Shown piece by piece: positions 19,161 through 26,266 of a stretch of 34,080 nucleotides of DNA. Within the stretch, counting starts at the first letter, position 1. Each line of letters begins with the position of its first letter. Origin of the DNA: Acidaminobacter hydrogenoformans DSM 2784 (GTDB taxonomy: Bacteria > Bacillota > Clostridia > Peptostreptococcales > Acidaminobacteraceae); NCBI RefSeq assembly GCF_900103005.1, contig NZ_FMWL01000026.1, positions 1 through 34,080 on the forward strand, written 5' to 3'. The notes below the pieces were generated by a model. The model was not told where the DNA came from. It made no database searches and was given only the letters and a program-made list of their open reading frames with translations. The position numbers were made by a program, and so were the translations under genes.

Positions 19161-19909
19161 AGCCCAGAAAACCTCCAAGGCGCGTTAAATTGACCATAGC
19201 CTATCAAGGGACACAATATCAGGGGTGGCAGCGCCAGAAACGATTTAAATCGATTCAAGGCACGCTTGAGAAACTGCTCAGCAATCTCTTAAGTGAAAAA
19301 ATTGAACTGACGGCCTCCGGAAGAACGGACGCCGGCGTTCATGCAAAAGCACAAGTGGCGTCGTTCCTCCATCACTCTTCTTTTCCGACTGGGAGATTGT
19401 GTTATGTCCTAAACTATCATCTGCCGGAGGATATTATAGTTATAAAAGCTGAAGATGCGGCCCTTGATTTTCATCCCAGATATTCAGCTCAGGGGAAGAT
19501 CTATGAGTACAGGATTGACAATGCCCCGGTCAGAGACCCACAAAAGGCTTTTCAAGCCTGGCATGTAAGCGATCCTTTGAACGTGGAAGCCATGCGTGAA
19601 GCTGTTAAGTACTGGGTAGGTGAACACGATTTTGCTTCTTTCAAATCCCAAGGGAGCTCCGCAAAAACGACTGTCCGCAGAATAGACTCTATTGAGATCA
19701 TCCATAGCGGCGCAGAAATCCTCCTGATATTCAGAGGAAATGGCTTCTTGTATAACATGGTGCGTATTATGACAGCGGTGCTCGTCATGATTGGGAAAGA
19801 AAAGCTCAGTCCTGAAGATGCCTTACGTCTGCTTGAGGCGAAAGACAGAACACTGGCCCCTTGGACAGCGCCACCTCAAGGCTTGTATTTGAGCGAAGTT
19901 ATTTATTGA
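19157..19909 (+). CDS. truA: tRNA pseudouridine(38-40) synthase
   Basis: Converts uridines 38-40 in the tRNA anticodon stem to pseudouridine. It has about 250 residues; the catalytic Asp is Asp58 in the conserved ASGRTDAGVHAKAQVASF, with VKLTIAYQGTQYQGWQRQ near the start and GNGFLYNMVRIM near the end. The start is uncertain: TTG 19157 overlaps the ecfT stop and has AGGA at a suitable distance, while GTG 19148 is in frame but lacks a site. ecfA1-ecfA2-ecfT-truA order is standard in Gram-positives. Confidence 0.95.
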   Translation: MKPRKPPRRVKLTIAYQGTQYQGWQRQKRFKSIQGTLEKLLSNLLSEKIELTASGRTDAGVHAKAQVASFLHHSSFPTGRLCYVLNYHLPEDIIVIKAEDAALDFHPRYSAQGKIYEYRIDNAPVRDPQKAFQAWHVSDPLNVEAMREAVKYWVGEHDFASFKSQGSSAKTTVRRIDSIEIIHSGAEILLIFRGNGFLYNMVRIMTAVLVMIGKEKLSPEDALRLLEAKDRTLAPWTAPPQGLYLSEVIY

Positions 19910-19927
19910 TTTATCTTTAAAAAACAG

Positions 19928-19956
19928 TTGACTCAGAGCCATTGCTATTATAAAAT
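19928..19956 (+). promoter_or_regulatory. Promoter of rplM-rpsI
   Basis: -35 TTGACT (19928-19933), 17-bp spacer, -10 TAAAAT (19951-19956); a TATAAA at 19949 is an overlapping alternative. An inverted repeat GAGCCA (19936-19941) and TGGCTC (19962-19967) flanks the -10 and the expected start of transcription. Confidence 0.7.
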
Positions 19957-19961
19957 AAGTT

Positions 19962-20051
19962 TGGCTCATTTTGAGGCGAATAAAAAAAATCCTGCCCCGG
20001 GTTTTTTTATTTAATAAAAAACGGTGAAATATTAATGTTAGGAGGGAACTC
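19962..20051 (+). promoter_or_regulatory. rplM: Leader of rplM with A/T-rich hairpin
   Basis: Between the promoter and rplM an imperfect stem pairs seven A (19983-19989) with seven T (20002-20008), capped by TCC/GGG pairs and a six-base loop. It may be an attenuator or terminator in the L13 leader, or simply a weak terminator for truA. An L13 leader element is described in other low-GC Gram-positives, but I cannot confirm that this sequence matches it. Confidence 0.5.
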
Positions 20052-20480
20052 ATGAAATCTTTCGTTGCTAAACCCAATGAAATAGAGAGAAAATGGTATG
20101 TCGTCAATGCTGATGGAAAGACCCTCGGCAGACTTTCCACTGAAGTTGCTACAATCCTTAGAGGCAAACATAAGCCAACCTACACCCCTCACGTCGACTG
20201 CGGTGATTATGTGATCATCATCAACGCGGAGAAAGTGGTTCTGACTGGCAAAAAGCTTGATCAGAAAAAATTCAGATGGCACACTGGTTACACAGGTCAC
20301 CTGAGAGAGCGCAGCTATCGTGAAATGATGGCAAAGAAGCCTGAGACGGTTGTTACGCACGCCATCAAAGGTATGCTTCCAAAGAATACCCTTGGAAGAG
20401 AGATGCTGAAAAAGCTTAAAGTTTACAAAGGCGATCAGCATAACCACGAAGCACAGAAGCCTGAAGCGCTCGAATTATAA
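20052..20480 (+). CDS. rplM: 50S ribosomal protein L13
   Basis: Early-assembly 50S protein. It has 142 residues, normal length. The start [20 protein letters not shown], the core [18 protein letters not shown] and the segment [20 protein letters not shown] are typical. ATG 20052 follows TAGGAGGG. Forms a two-gene unit with rpsI. Confidence 0.98.
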   Translation: MKSFVAKPNEIERKWYVVNADGKTLGRLSTEVATILRGKHKPTYTPHVDCGDYVIIINAEKVVLTGKKLDQKKFRWHTGYTGHLRERSYREMMAKKPETVVTHAIKGMLPKNTLGREMLKKLKVYKGDQHNHEAQKPEALEL

Positions 20481-20498
20481 CCACGAAGGAGGGAATTC

Positions 20499-20891
20499 AT
20501 GATGAGTATGCAGTATCAAGGCACAGGAAGACGAAAAAGCTCCACTGCACGTGTACGCCTCGTACCGGGCAATGGTGAATTCAAGATCAACGGTCGTACA
20601 GTTGAAGATTACTTCAACTTTGAAACACTTCGCAACGAAATTAAACGTCCTCTGGTTCTCACCAATACCCTTGGAAAATTTGACGTCTTTGTTCTTGTTG
20701 AAGGCGGCGGGTTCACAGGTCAAGCTGGCGCAGTGCGCCATGGTGTTTCCAGAGCCCTTCTTAAAGTAGATGACGAGTATCGTGCCATCCTTAAGAAGGA
20801 AGGCTTCCTCACGCGTGACTCCCGCATGAAGGAAAGAAAAAAATACGGTCTCAAGGCTGCGAGAAGAGCACCACAGTTCTCCAAGCGATAA
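20499..20891 (+). CDS. rpsI: 30S ribosomal protein S9
   Basis: 30S head protein whose C-terminal Arg touches P-site tRNA. It has about 130 residues: [19 protein letters not shown] near the start, [15 protein letters not shown] in the core, and the conserved end [17 protein letters not shown]. Three close in-frame ATGs (20499, 20502, 20508) follow AAGGAGGG; 20499 is listed, though 20502 is equally possible. Confidence 0.97.
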   Translation: MMSMQYQGTGRRKSSTARVRLVPGNGEFKINGRTVEDYFNFETLRNEIKRPLVLTNTLGKFDVFVLVEGGGFTGQAGAVRHGVSRALLKVDDEYRAILKKEGFLTRDSRMKERKKYGLKAARRAPQFSKR

Positions 20892-20909
20892 TTCAAAGGA
20901 TCAAGTTCA

Positions 20910-20938
20910 AGACACCTCATATTGGGGTGTCTTTTTTT
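20910..20938 (+). terminator. Terminator after rpsI
   Basis: AGACACCTC (20910-20918) pairs with GGGGTGTCT (20924-20932) through nine pairs, one G-U, around an ATATT loop, followed by seven T. Confidence 0.93.
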
Positions 20939-20996
20939 GACCTCTGCCAGATTCTGAAAGAGGCAGACGTTAAGCTGCGGTCCTTATTGTTTTTTG

Positions 20997-21005
20997 TGCT
21001 ATAAT
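20997..21005 (+). promoter_or_regulatory. Extended -10 promoter before the MazG-like gene
   Basis: TGCTATAAT: a perfect -10 hexamer (21000-21005) with the TGn extension. No good -35 box is seen 17 bases upstream, which is tolerable for an extended -10 promoter. Confidence 0.65.
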
Positions 21006-21036
21006 GGGTAAAAGTCAAGTGAAAGGGCGAGAATAG

Positions 21037-21351
21037 ATGAATGAATACAAACAAATAAGTCTCCCAAAGCTCAACAATCTTCAGCCAGGTTTGGAGTCCA
21101 CGTGCCTTAAGCTCATGGAAGAAGCAGGAGAGCTCGCGCAATTAATTGGTAAATTTAGAGGATTGAATGGCGAAACGGTCGATATGCCACCTAAAGAAGT
21201 CGTGGAACGAATCAGCCTTGAGCTTTTGGATGTGGCGCAGGTTGCTGTCTCTATGATGTTTGTCCTTGAAGAGACTTATCAAATAGACATTGAGGAAAAG
21301 GTTACAGAACACGTTGACAAGCTGAGGCGAAAGGGCTATATCAAAGGTTAG
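21037..21351 (+). CDS. MazG-like nucleotide pyrophosphohydrolase
   Basis: Predicted all-alpha NTP pyrophosphatase that would hydrolyse (possibly damaged) NTPs or dNTPs to monophosphates. It has 104 residues. The metal-binding signature is visible as Glu28-Glu29-x-x-Glu32 (MEEAGELAQL) and Glu62-x-x-Asp65 (LELLDVAQVAV), spaced as in single-domain MazG/dUTPase-like proteins. The C-terminus (LRRKGYIKG) is short. Substrate unknown. The start ATG 21037 has only a weak GGGCGAG site. It lies 11 bases before the AMMECR1 fusion gene, probably in one transcript. Confidence 0.85.
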   Translation: MNEYKQISLPKLNNLQPGLESTCLKLMEEAGELAQLIGKFRGLNGETVDMPPKEVVERISLELLDVAQVAVSMMFVLEETYQIDIEEKVTEHVDKLRRKGYIKG

Positions 21352-21362
21352 GAGCGATTGAT

Positions 21363-22772
21363 ATGACAATACTCTCTGGTTATCTGATGCCGCACCCACC
21401 GGTTGTAATTTCTGCTGTTGGGCACGACCAGTCGAAAATTGTGAACGCTACTGCACAAGCTATGGATCAAGTCGGAAGGCAAATCGCTGAGTTGGCGCCG
21501 GAAGTTATTGTTGTCATTTCTCCCCATGGACCATTGTTCAGTGATGCCATAGCTATTCGGGGCGAAGAGACTTTGGAAGGCAGCCTGGGCAGCTTTGGGG
21601 CTTCTGAAATACACCTGAAGAAGCAAAACGCTGTCGGACTCGTGAAAGCTTTGGCGGAGAAGGCGGTCGAACAAAATTTACCAGCTGTGATATTTGACCG
21701 TCATCTCGCAAAGAGGTTTGATGTTTCGGGAGAGCTTGATCACGGGGTCATAGTGCCTTTGTCATTCGTCGAAAACCATTACCAGAATTATAAACTGGTC
21801 GAGATCACTTACGGGCTGCTCCCTACAGATGAGCTTTACAGGTTCGGACAATTACTGACGGCTTGTATCGAACAGCAGGGACTGAGGGCGGTTATTATAG
21901 CGAGCGGAGATTTGTCTCACAAGCTGAAGGATTCAGGGCCTTATCGCTATGATGCGCGTGGGCCTGAATTTGATGCGTGGGTTATTGAGTCTTTCCAAAA
22001 TAATGATTTGGTCAAAGTCGTGACGGCTGATGAAGACTTGTGTGAAGGCGCTGGTGAGTGCGGCAAGAAATCTTTGGATATTATGATTGGTGCACTGGAT
22101 GGGCTGGAGACCACAACGCGCGTTCTCTCCTACGAAGGGCCTTTTGGCGTGGGATATGGGGTTGTTGCGCTGACGGATCTCAAACCCTCTGAACAAGCAA
22201 AGCGCTTTGATGACATTGTCATGGGGGTTCAACAGAGGCGACTGACAAGGAGAAATCAGGAAGACAGCTTTGTCAAGCTGGCGAGAGCGGCGATTGAAGC
22301 TTATGTTAGGCAGCAGAAGCGGATCAAGCTTCCAGAGGCGCTTAAACAGACGGCGCTGGGCGGGCCATCAAAAGGTGTCTTTGTCTCGATTAAGAGTTCT
22401 GGAGGGCTTAGAGGGTGTATAGGCACGACCATCGGCACACAGAAGTCTTTGGGTGAAGAAATCATCCACAATGCCATTCAGGCGTCAACGGAGGATCCAA
22501 GATTTCCGGAAATTGAGCCTTGGGAACTGGAGCAGCTCGCGATTTCGGTGGATGTCCTTTCGAAAGGCGAACTGGTTTCCGGGCTGGAAGCGCTGGATCC
22601 GAAAAAGTATGGCGTTATTGTGGAGACGGATTACAGGCGTGGGCTGCTGCTGCCGGATCTCGAGGGCATTGACAGCGCTGAGGAGCAAATCAGGATTGCG
22701 CTGAACAAGGCGGGGATCAAGGAAAAGGAAGCTTACAGGATCCATAGATTTACCGTCGAACGGCACATTTGA
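21363..22772 (+). CDS. LigB/Memo-like domain fused to AMMECR1 domain (AmmeMemoRadiSam A+B type)
   Basis: A 469-residue two-domain protein. Residues about 1-270 resemble the class III extradiol dioxygenase/Memo fold, with candidate metal-site histidines in LMPHPPVVI, VISPHGPLF, GELDHGVIVPLSF and ASGDLSHKLKD. Residues about 290-465 form an AMMECR1 domain with the signature GGLRGCIGT (LRGCIG about 349-354) and EDPRFPEIEPWELEQL. In many genomes these two domains occur with a partner radical SAM enzyme; no such gene is present nearby. The biochemical reaction is not established. ATG 21363 follows TTAGGAGCG at the end of the MazG-like gene. Confidence 0.93.
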   Translation: MTILSGYLMPHPPVVISAVGHDQSKIVNATAQAMDQVGRQIAELAPEVIVVISPHGPLFSDAIAIRGEETLEGSLGSFGASEIHLKKQNAVGLVKALAEKAVEQNLPAVIFDRHLAKRFDVSGELDHGVIVPLSFVENHYQNYKLVEITYGLLPTDELYRFGQLLTACIEQQGLRAVIIASGDLSHKLKDSGPYRYDARGPEFDAWVIESFQNNDLVKVVTADEDLCEGAGECGKKSLDIMIGALDGLETTTRVLSYEGPFGVGYGVVALTDLKPSEQAKRFDDIVMGVQQRRLTRRNQEDSFVKLARAAIEAYVRQQKRIKLPEALKQTALGGPSKGVFVSIKSSGGLRGCIGTTIGTQKSLGEEIIHNAIQASTEDPRFPEIEPWELEQLAISVDVLSKGELVSGLEALDPKKYGVIVETDYRRGLLLPDLEGIDSAEEQIRIALNKAGIKEKEAYRIHRFTVERHI

Positions 22773-22810
22773 CTTGAGGGTGCCACTATAAAACAGATGG
22801 GAGTTTGGAA

Positions 22811-23251
22811 ATGACGTTTGAAAAAGGCATTCAGTCACTGAAAGATCAGGGATTGACCATGATGGTCCAAGTGAAGGGTGAAACATTGCACACCTCTGTG
22901 GAGCGAGGGATCAAGCCCCTCTACATGATTTATACGAAGGGTGTCAGGTTTGAGGATGGGGCACTTTTGATTGACAGAGTTATTGGTCTTGGCGCAGCCA
23001 GACTCGCGGCGGCGCTTGGCGTGACGCAGATTTGGACACTGGTGATGAGCGAGCCTGCGCACGACTACCTGATGTCTGTGGGTATCGAGGCTAAATGTGA
23101 GAGGCTGGTTGAGCACATTCAAAACAGAGAAGGCACAGGCGCCTGTCCTGTTGAGACAATTGCAATGGAGACCAGAACCTCGGAAACTGAGTGGTTTGAT
23201 GCTATGATGGTGGAGATTCAGCAGTTTCTTGAGCGTATTGGTGCAATTTAG
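22811..23251 (+). CDS. DUF1893 (TM1506-like, deaminase-fold) protein
   Basis: Protein of 146 residues that I recognise as DUF1893-like, a family named from Thermotoga TM1506 with a cytidine-deaminase-like fold and unknown function. Supporting segments are YTKGVRFEDGALLIDRVIGL, GAARLAAALGVTQIWTLVMS, and the conserved end LVEHIQNREGTGACPVE. ATG 22811 is favoured over in-frame TTG 22805 because GGGAG (22799-22803) fits it. Follows the AMMECR1 fusion by 38 bases, probably co-transcribed. Confidence 0.75.
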   Translation: MTFEKGIQSLKDQGLTMMVQVKGETLHTSVERGIKPLYMIYTKGVRFEDGALLIDRVIGLGAARLAAALGVTQIWTLVMSEPAHDYLMSVGIEAKCERLVEHIQNREGTGACPVETIAMETRTSETEWFDAMMVEIQQFLERIGAI

Positions 23252-23259
23252 CCTACTAA

Positions 23260-23283
23260 TAATTTAACCGTTAATTTAACCGT
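23260..23283 (+). repeat. Perfect 12-bp tandem duplication before ndk
   Basis: TAATTTAACCGT occurs twice head to tail (23260-23271 and 23272-23283), ending 13 bases before the ndk start and just upstream of its GAGGTG ribosome binding site. Confidence 0.8.
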
Positions 23284-23296
23284 GTGAGGTGTTTTT

Positions 23297-23719
23297 ATGA
23301 GAGAGTCAACTTTAGTCATTATTAAGCCAGACGCAGTTAAAAAACAAAGGATTGGCGCGATCCTGTCTTTATACGAAGCCCACGGGCTGGTGCTTGAGGA
23401 AGCCTACATTTGCGTCCCTGAAAGGGCGCTCATAGAAAAGCATTACGAGGCCCATAAGGATAAAGACTTTTATCCCTCCCTGGTGCGGTTCATGACTTCA
23501 GACCGGGTTTTCGTCATGAAGCTTTCTGGTGAAAATGCAGTGGAAGTAGTCAGGGAGATCAATGGCGCAACGGATCCGGCAAAGGCAAGGGTGTGCACCA
23601 TTCGCTATCTTTATGGGGACAGCGTTCAGTTCAATGCGGTGCATGGCTCGTCCAGCCCTGAAGAAGCTGAGGCGGAACTGGCCCTTTGGTTTGGAAAGGA
23701 TCAGGACGAAGAGGAATAA
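23297..23719 (+). CDS. ndk: Nucleoside diphosphate kinase
   Basis: Transfers the gamma phosphate between NTPs and NDPs through a phosphohistidine. It has 140 residues. The start RESTLVIIKPDAVKKQRIG, NGATDPAKARVCTIRYLYG and the active-site His116 in FNAVHGSSSPEEAEAEL are diagnostic; the usual HGSDS is HGSSS here. The C-terminal tail KDQDEEE is acidic and runs into a GA-rich tandem repeat that continues past the stop. ATG 23297 follows TGAGGTG. Confidence 0.97.
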   Translation: MRESTLVIIKPDAVKKQRIGAILSLYEAHGLVLEEAYICVPERALIEKHYEAHKDKDFYPSLVRFMTSDRVFVMKLSGENAVEVVREINGATDPAKARVCTIRYLYGDSVQFNAVHGSSSPEEAEAELALWFGKDQDEEE

Positions 23720-23748
23720 AAAGAAGAGGAATAGGAAGAAGAGGGATA
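23704..23748 (+). repeat. Three tandem copies of a 15-bp GA-rich unit across the ndk stop
   Basis: Units at 23704-23718, 23719-23733 and 23734-23748 share the core GAAGAGGRATA (the first unit has CGAAGAGGAATA). The first unit encodes the last ndk residues and supplies the start of its TAA stop; the others lie beyond it and are in the same phase. Confidence 0.75.
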
Positions 23749-23793
23749 GAAGGCTATTCCGAGAAATATAAAACAACTTTGGAGGATATTGAA

Positions 23794-24312
23794 ATGAACA
23801 ACACTAAAGCCATGATCCGCGGGGCGCTAATAATTGCAATGGGTTTGCTGGTCCCAACGGTTTTTCATCTGACTTCAGTAAGCGGCGCCATCTTCTTGCC
23901 CATGCATTTGCCAATCCTGGTAGGCGCGGCATTTGTTAACCCTTGGATTGCGCTGGTTGCAGGTGCGCTTACGCCCCTTGCCAGCTCGATAGCGACCGGG
24001 ATGCCGCCACTTTTTCCCATTGCCTTTTTGATGACGTTTGAACTGGCCGTTTATGGCTGGACAATGTCATGGCTGCTGAACAAAAAGCGTGTCAATATTT
24101 ACGCTGCCCTCATCATAGCCATGATCGCCGGTCGTACGGCCCTCGGTTTAGCCGCGGTGGTGACGACGTCTTTGTTCGCGGTACAGCTGAACCCCTTCAT
24201 GTACATGAAAGGCGCCATACTGACAGGTCTGCCCGGCATGGCGCTTCAGCTTTTGCTTGTTCCAGTGCTCATAAAAGCGCTGTCTGCCTCTTTGCAATTC
24301 AGGAGAGGGTAA
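23794..24312 (+). CDS. Probable ECF transporter S component, substrate unknown
   Basis: Integral membrane protein of 172 residues with about five to six hydrophobic segments. An AxxxA pattern in the first helix (RGALIIAMGLL) is the type used by S components to dock on EcfT. The loop LPMHLPILVGAAFVNPWIAL and SSIATGMPPLFPIAF are typical of small S components. The vitamin bound cannot be told from sequence. It would share the EcfA1A2T module encoded at 16.7-19.2 kb. ATG 23794 follows TTGGAGGAT; the frame is open to 23686 but that part is translated ndk end and repeat. Confidence 0.75.
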   Translation: MNNTKAMIRGALIIAMGLLVPTVFHLTSVSGAIFLPMHLPILVGAAFVNPWIALVAGALTPLASSIATGMPPLFPIAFLMTFELAVYGWTMSWLLNKKRVNIYAALIIAMIAGRTALGLAAVVTTSLFAVQLNPFMYMKGAILTGLPGMALQLLLVPVLIKALSASLQFRRG

Positions 24313-24318
24313 ACGGAT

Positions 24319-25950
24319 ATGCTGCGCGTCCATCAAATTAAAATGAACATTGACCACAGGACTGAGGAGATTGAAGCTCAGCTGAGAAAGAAGCTGGGAA
24401 TGGGCAGCGCGGGGCCCTTAACTTGGCGGATCGCGCGAGAATCCCTCGATTTGCGTAAAGGCCAGGCACCGAGAGTAGTTTACAGTATTGATTTGGAAGT
24501 CGGTGCAAAAGAAGGCAGTATTTTGAAGCGGCTGGGCAAAGATGCGGAAAAGCTTCCTGAGCCTCCGCATATAGTCGCAGAGCCTCAGAAAGCCCAGGCT
24601 GACAATAGAATAAAACTTGCTCATCCACCTGTCGTCATTGGTTTTGGACCGGCGGGAATGTTCGCGGCTGAGCTGCTAAGCCGTCAGGGGCTGACGCCGC
24701 TGATCATAGAGCGCGGCAGCCGGGTTGAACGCCGCGCAGAAGCGATCGAACGGTTTTGGTCCTCCGGCGTTCTTGATCCGGAATGCAACGTTCAATTTGG
24801 AGAAGGCGGCGCAGGCACGTTTTCTGACGGCAAGTTGACGTCACGCAGCAAAGATCCAAGGGGGCAGCAGGTCCTTGACCTTTTTGCGGCCCTCGGGGCA
24901 CCTGAGGACATCAGATACCGTCAAAAGCCTCATATTGGGACAGATATTCTCAGAGGCGTCGTGAAAGGGATGCGCCTCCGGATTGAAGCCCAGGGCGGCA
25001 CGTTCATGTTTGATACCAGGGTAGACAGAATTGAAAGGCTGCCGGGTGGACACTTTGAACTCACCCTCTCTAACGGTGAAACCATCCATTCCGAAATAGT
25101 AATTCTTGCAATAGGTCACAGCGCCAGAGATACCGTGACTATGCTTCATGAAGAGGGTGTGGAGATGACTCAGAAGCCTTTCGCCGTTGGTCTTCGCATT
25201 GAGCACAGGCAAGAGGACATAGACGCACAGCAGTACGGTGAACATCTCGACAGCTTGAAAGGGCGTTATGGCGCTGCGGAGTACAAGCTTACAGCGAAGA
25301 CCACTGAAGGCAGGGGCGTCTATACCTTCTGCATGTGTCCCGGTGGTGAGGTCGTAGCGGCGTCCTCTGAGGGCGGCGGGGTCGTGACCAATGGCATGAG
25401 TAGGCGCGCCAGAGCCCTTGAGAACGCCAACAGTGCCCTTTTGGCTACTGTGACGCCGGAGGACTTTGGCGGCGATCAGCTTCTCGCTGGGGTTGAGTTT
25501 CAGCGCACACTTGAAAAGGCTGCCTTCGAGCTTGGGGGAAGGACCTATGGCGCACCCTACATGATGGTGGATGAATTCCTGGGCTTTCGACCCTTTGATC
25601 CTGAGAGGCATCACGAGGGGGTCGCACCTACTTATAGGCCGGATCCGGTCAAGGCGGATTTCAGGGCGGTCATGCCAACGTTTCTCCTCAAGGCGCTTCA
25701 GGAAGGTTTGACAGAGATGGGTCAAAAGATGAAAGCTTTTGCCGATGGTGAAGCCATCCTCACCGCCTTTGAAACCCGCAGCTCTTCCCCCGTACGCCTG
25801 GTGCGTCACGAAAGGAGCCTCGAGTCCATTTCACACCCTGGCTTATTTCCATGTGGAGAAGGCGCGGGCTACGCCGGCGGCATCACCTCCTCTGCCATTG
25901 ACGGCATACGCGTCGCGGAAGAAATTTTGTCGCGGTGGCGCAATCAATGA
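24319..25950 (+). CDS. FAD-dependent dehydrogenase, COG2509 type
   Basis: Flavoprotein of 543 residues. An N-terminal region of about 95 residues precedes the Rossmann fold, whose dinucleotide motif is GFGPAGMFAAELL (108-120), followed by the E-R-G of LIIERGSRVERR. Further family segments are VQFGEGGAGTFSDGKLTSR, KPHIGTDILRGVVKGMR and FPCGEGAGYAGGITSSAIDG near the C-terminus. The physiological reaction of this widespread family is not established as far as I know. AGGAGAGGG at the end of the upstream gene positions ATG 24319; the six-base gap indicates an operon. Confidence 0.9.
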   Translation: MLRVHQIKMNIDHRTEEIEAQLRKKLGMGSAGPLTWRIARESLDLRKGQAPRVVYSIDLEVGAKEGSILKRLGKDAEKLPEPPHIVAEPQKAQADNRIKLAHPPVVIGFGPAGMFAAELLSRQGLTPLIIERGSRVERRAEAIERFWSSGVLDPECNVQFGEGGAGTFSDGKLTSRSKDPRGQQVLDLFAALGAPEDIRYRQKPHIGTDILRGVVKGMRLRIEAQGGTFMFDTRVDRIERLPGGHFELTLSNGETIHSEIVILAIGHSARDTVTMLHEEGVEMTQKPFAVGLRIEHRQEDIDAQQYGEHLDSLKGRYGAAEYKLTAKTTEGRGVYTFCMCPGGEVVAASSEGGGVVTNGMSRRARALENANSALLATVTPEDFGGDQLLAGVEFQRTLEKAAFELGGRTYGAPYMMVDEFLGFRPFDPERHHEGVAPTYRPDPVKADFRAVMPTFLLKALQEGLTEMGQKMKAFADGEAILTAFETRSSSPVRLVRHERSLESISHPGLFPCGEGAGYAGGITSSAIDGIRVAEEILSRWRNQ

Positions 25951-25975
25951 TTTCATAAGGAGTTCACCGTTTTCA

Positions 25976-26004
25976 TTGAAAAGCTTTACTCAATATGCTA
26001 AAAT
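25976..26004 (+). promoter_or_regulatory. Upstream promoter-like site P1 before the transporter gene
   Basis: -35 TTGAAA (25976-25981), 17-bp spacer, -10 TAAAAT (25999-26004) with TGC extension. It would start transcription about 255 bases before the coding region. Confidence 0.5.
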
Positions 26005-26104
26005 AATTGTGAATATTAAAAAAAGTTAACAAACTTAAGTTGAAGTGCTGCCAGACGCGTTTCCACGAACGATATGATTAAAATTCAAATTTAACGCTTC
26101 CATA

Positions 26105-26133
26105 TTGTAGACTGATTTTATAAATGCTATGAT
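26105..26133 (+). promoter_or_regulatory. Downstream promoter-like site P2 before the transporter gene
   Basis: -35 TTGTAG (26105-26110), 17-bp spacer, -10 TATGAT (26128-26133) with TGC extension. It would give a leader of about 125 bases. Confidence 0.6.
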
Positions 26134-26163
26134 TATAAACACTCGTTCTTTGAGTAACTAAAA

Positions 26164-26220
26164 GGTTGATCCATGATGCTTCACCGTGTAAACCCAATTG
26201 CGCGGTTGAATCATAGATGC
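26164..26220 (+). repeat. Near-direct repeat in the transporter leader
   Basis: GGTTGATCCATGATGC (26164-26179) recurs as GGTTGAATCATAGATGC (26204-26220), 40 bases apart. It could be paired regulator sites or chance similarity. Confidence 0.35.
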
Positions 26221-26266
26221 ATTATTATTTTCATTCTTATCTTCAATTAAAAAGGAGGCGTAGTTT

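Larger units (their letters stand above)
25951..26266 (+). other. 316-base gap before the NSS transporter
   Basis: A/T-rich non-coding region. It holds two promoter-like sites (listed separately), a small ACTC/GAGT hairpin at 26141-26155, a near-direct repeat at 26164-26220, and AAAAAGGAGG just before the transporter start. No terminator for the upstream flavoprotein gene and no convincing short gene were seen. Confidence 0.6.

Noticed and set aside
20941..20999. Inverted repeat TCTGCC/GGCAGA as a second terminator or operator
   Set aside because: Only six pairs with a long loop and no U-tract; no support beyond chance.
23686..23793. Upstream extension of the S component frame overlapping ndk
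   Set aside because: The extra residues come from the GA-rich repeat in another frame (GRRGIKRRGIGRRG); the proper ribosome site is just before 23794.
24841..25809. 322-codon minus-strand open frame
   Set aside because: Lies wholly inside the COG2509 flavoprotein gene on the other strand, whose protein is clearly conserved; the antisense translation matches nothing I recognise.
26040..26266. Riboswitch or T-box upstream of the NSS transporter
   Set aside because: No T-box motif, no glycine or lysine riboswitch core and no terminator hairpin could be identified.
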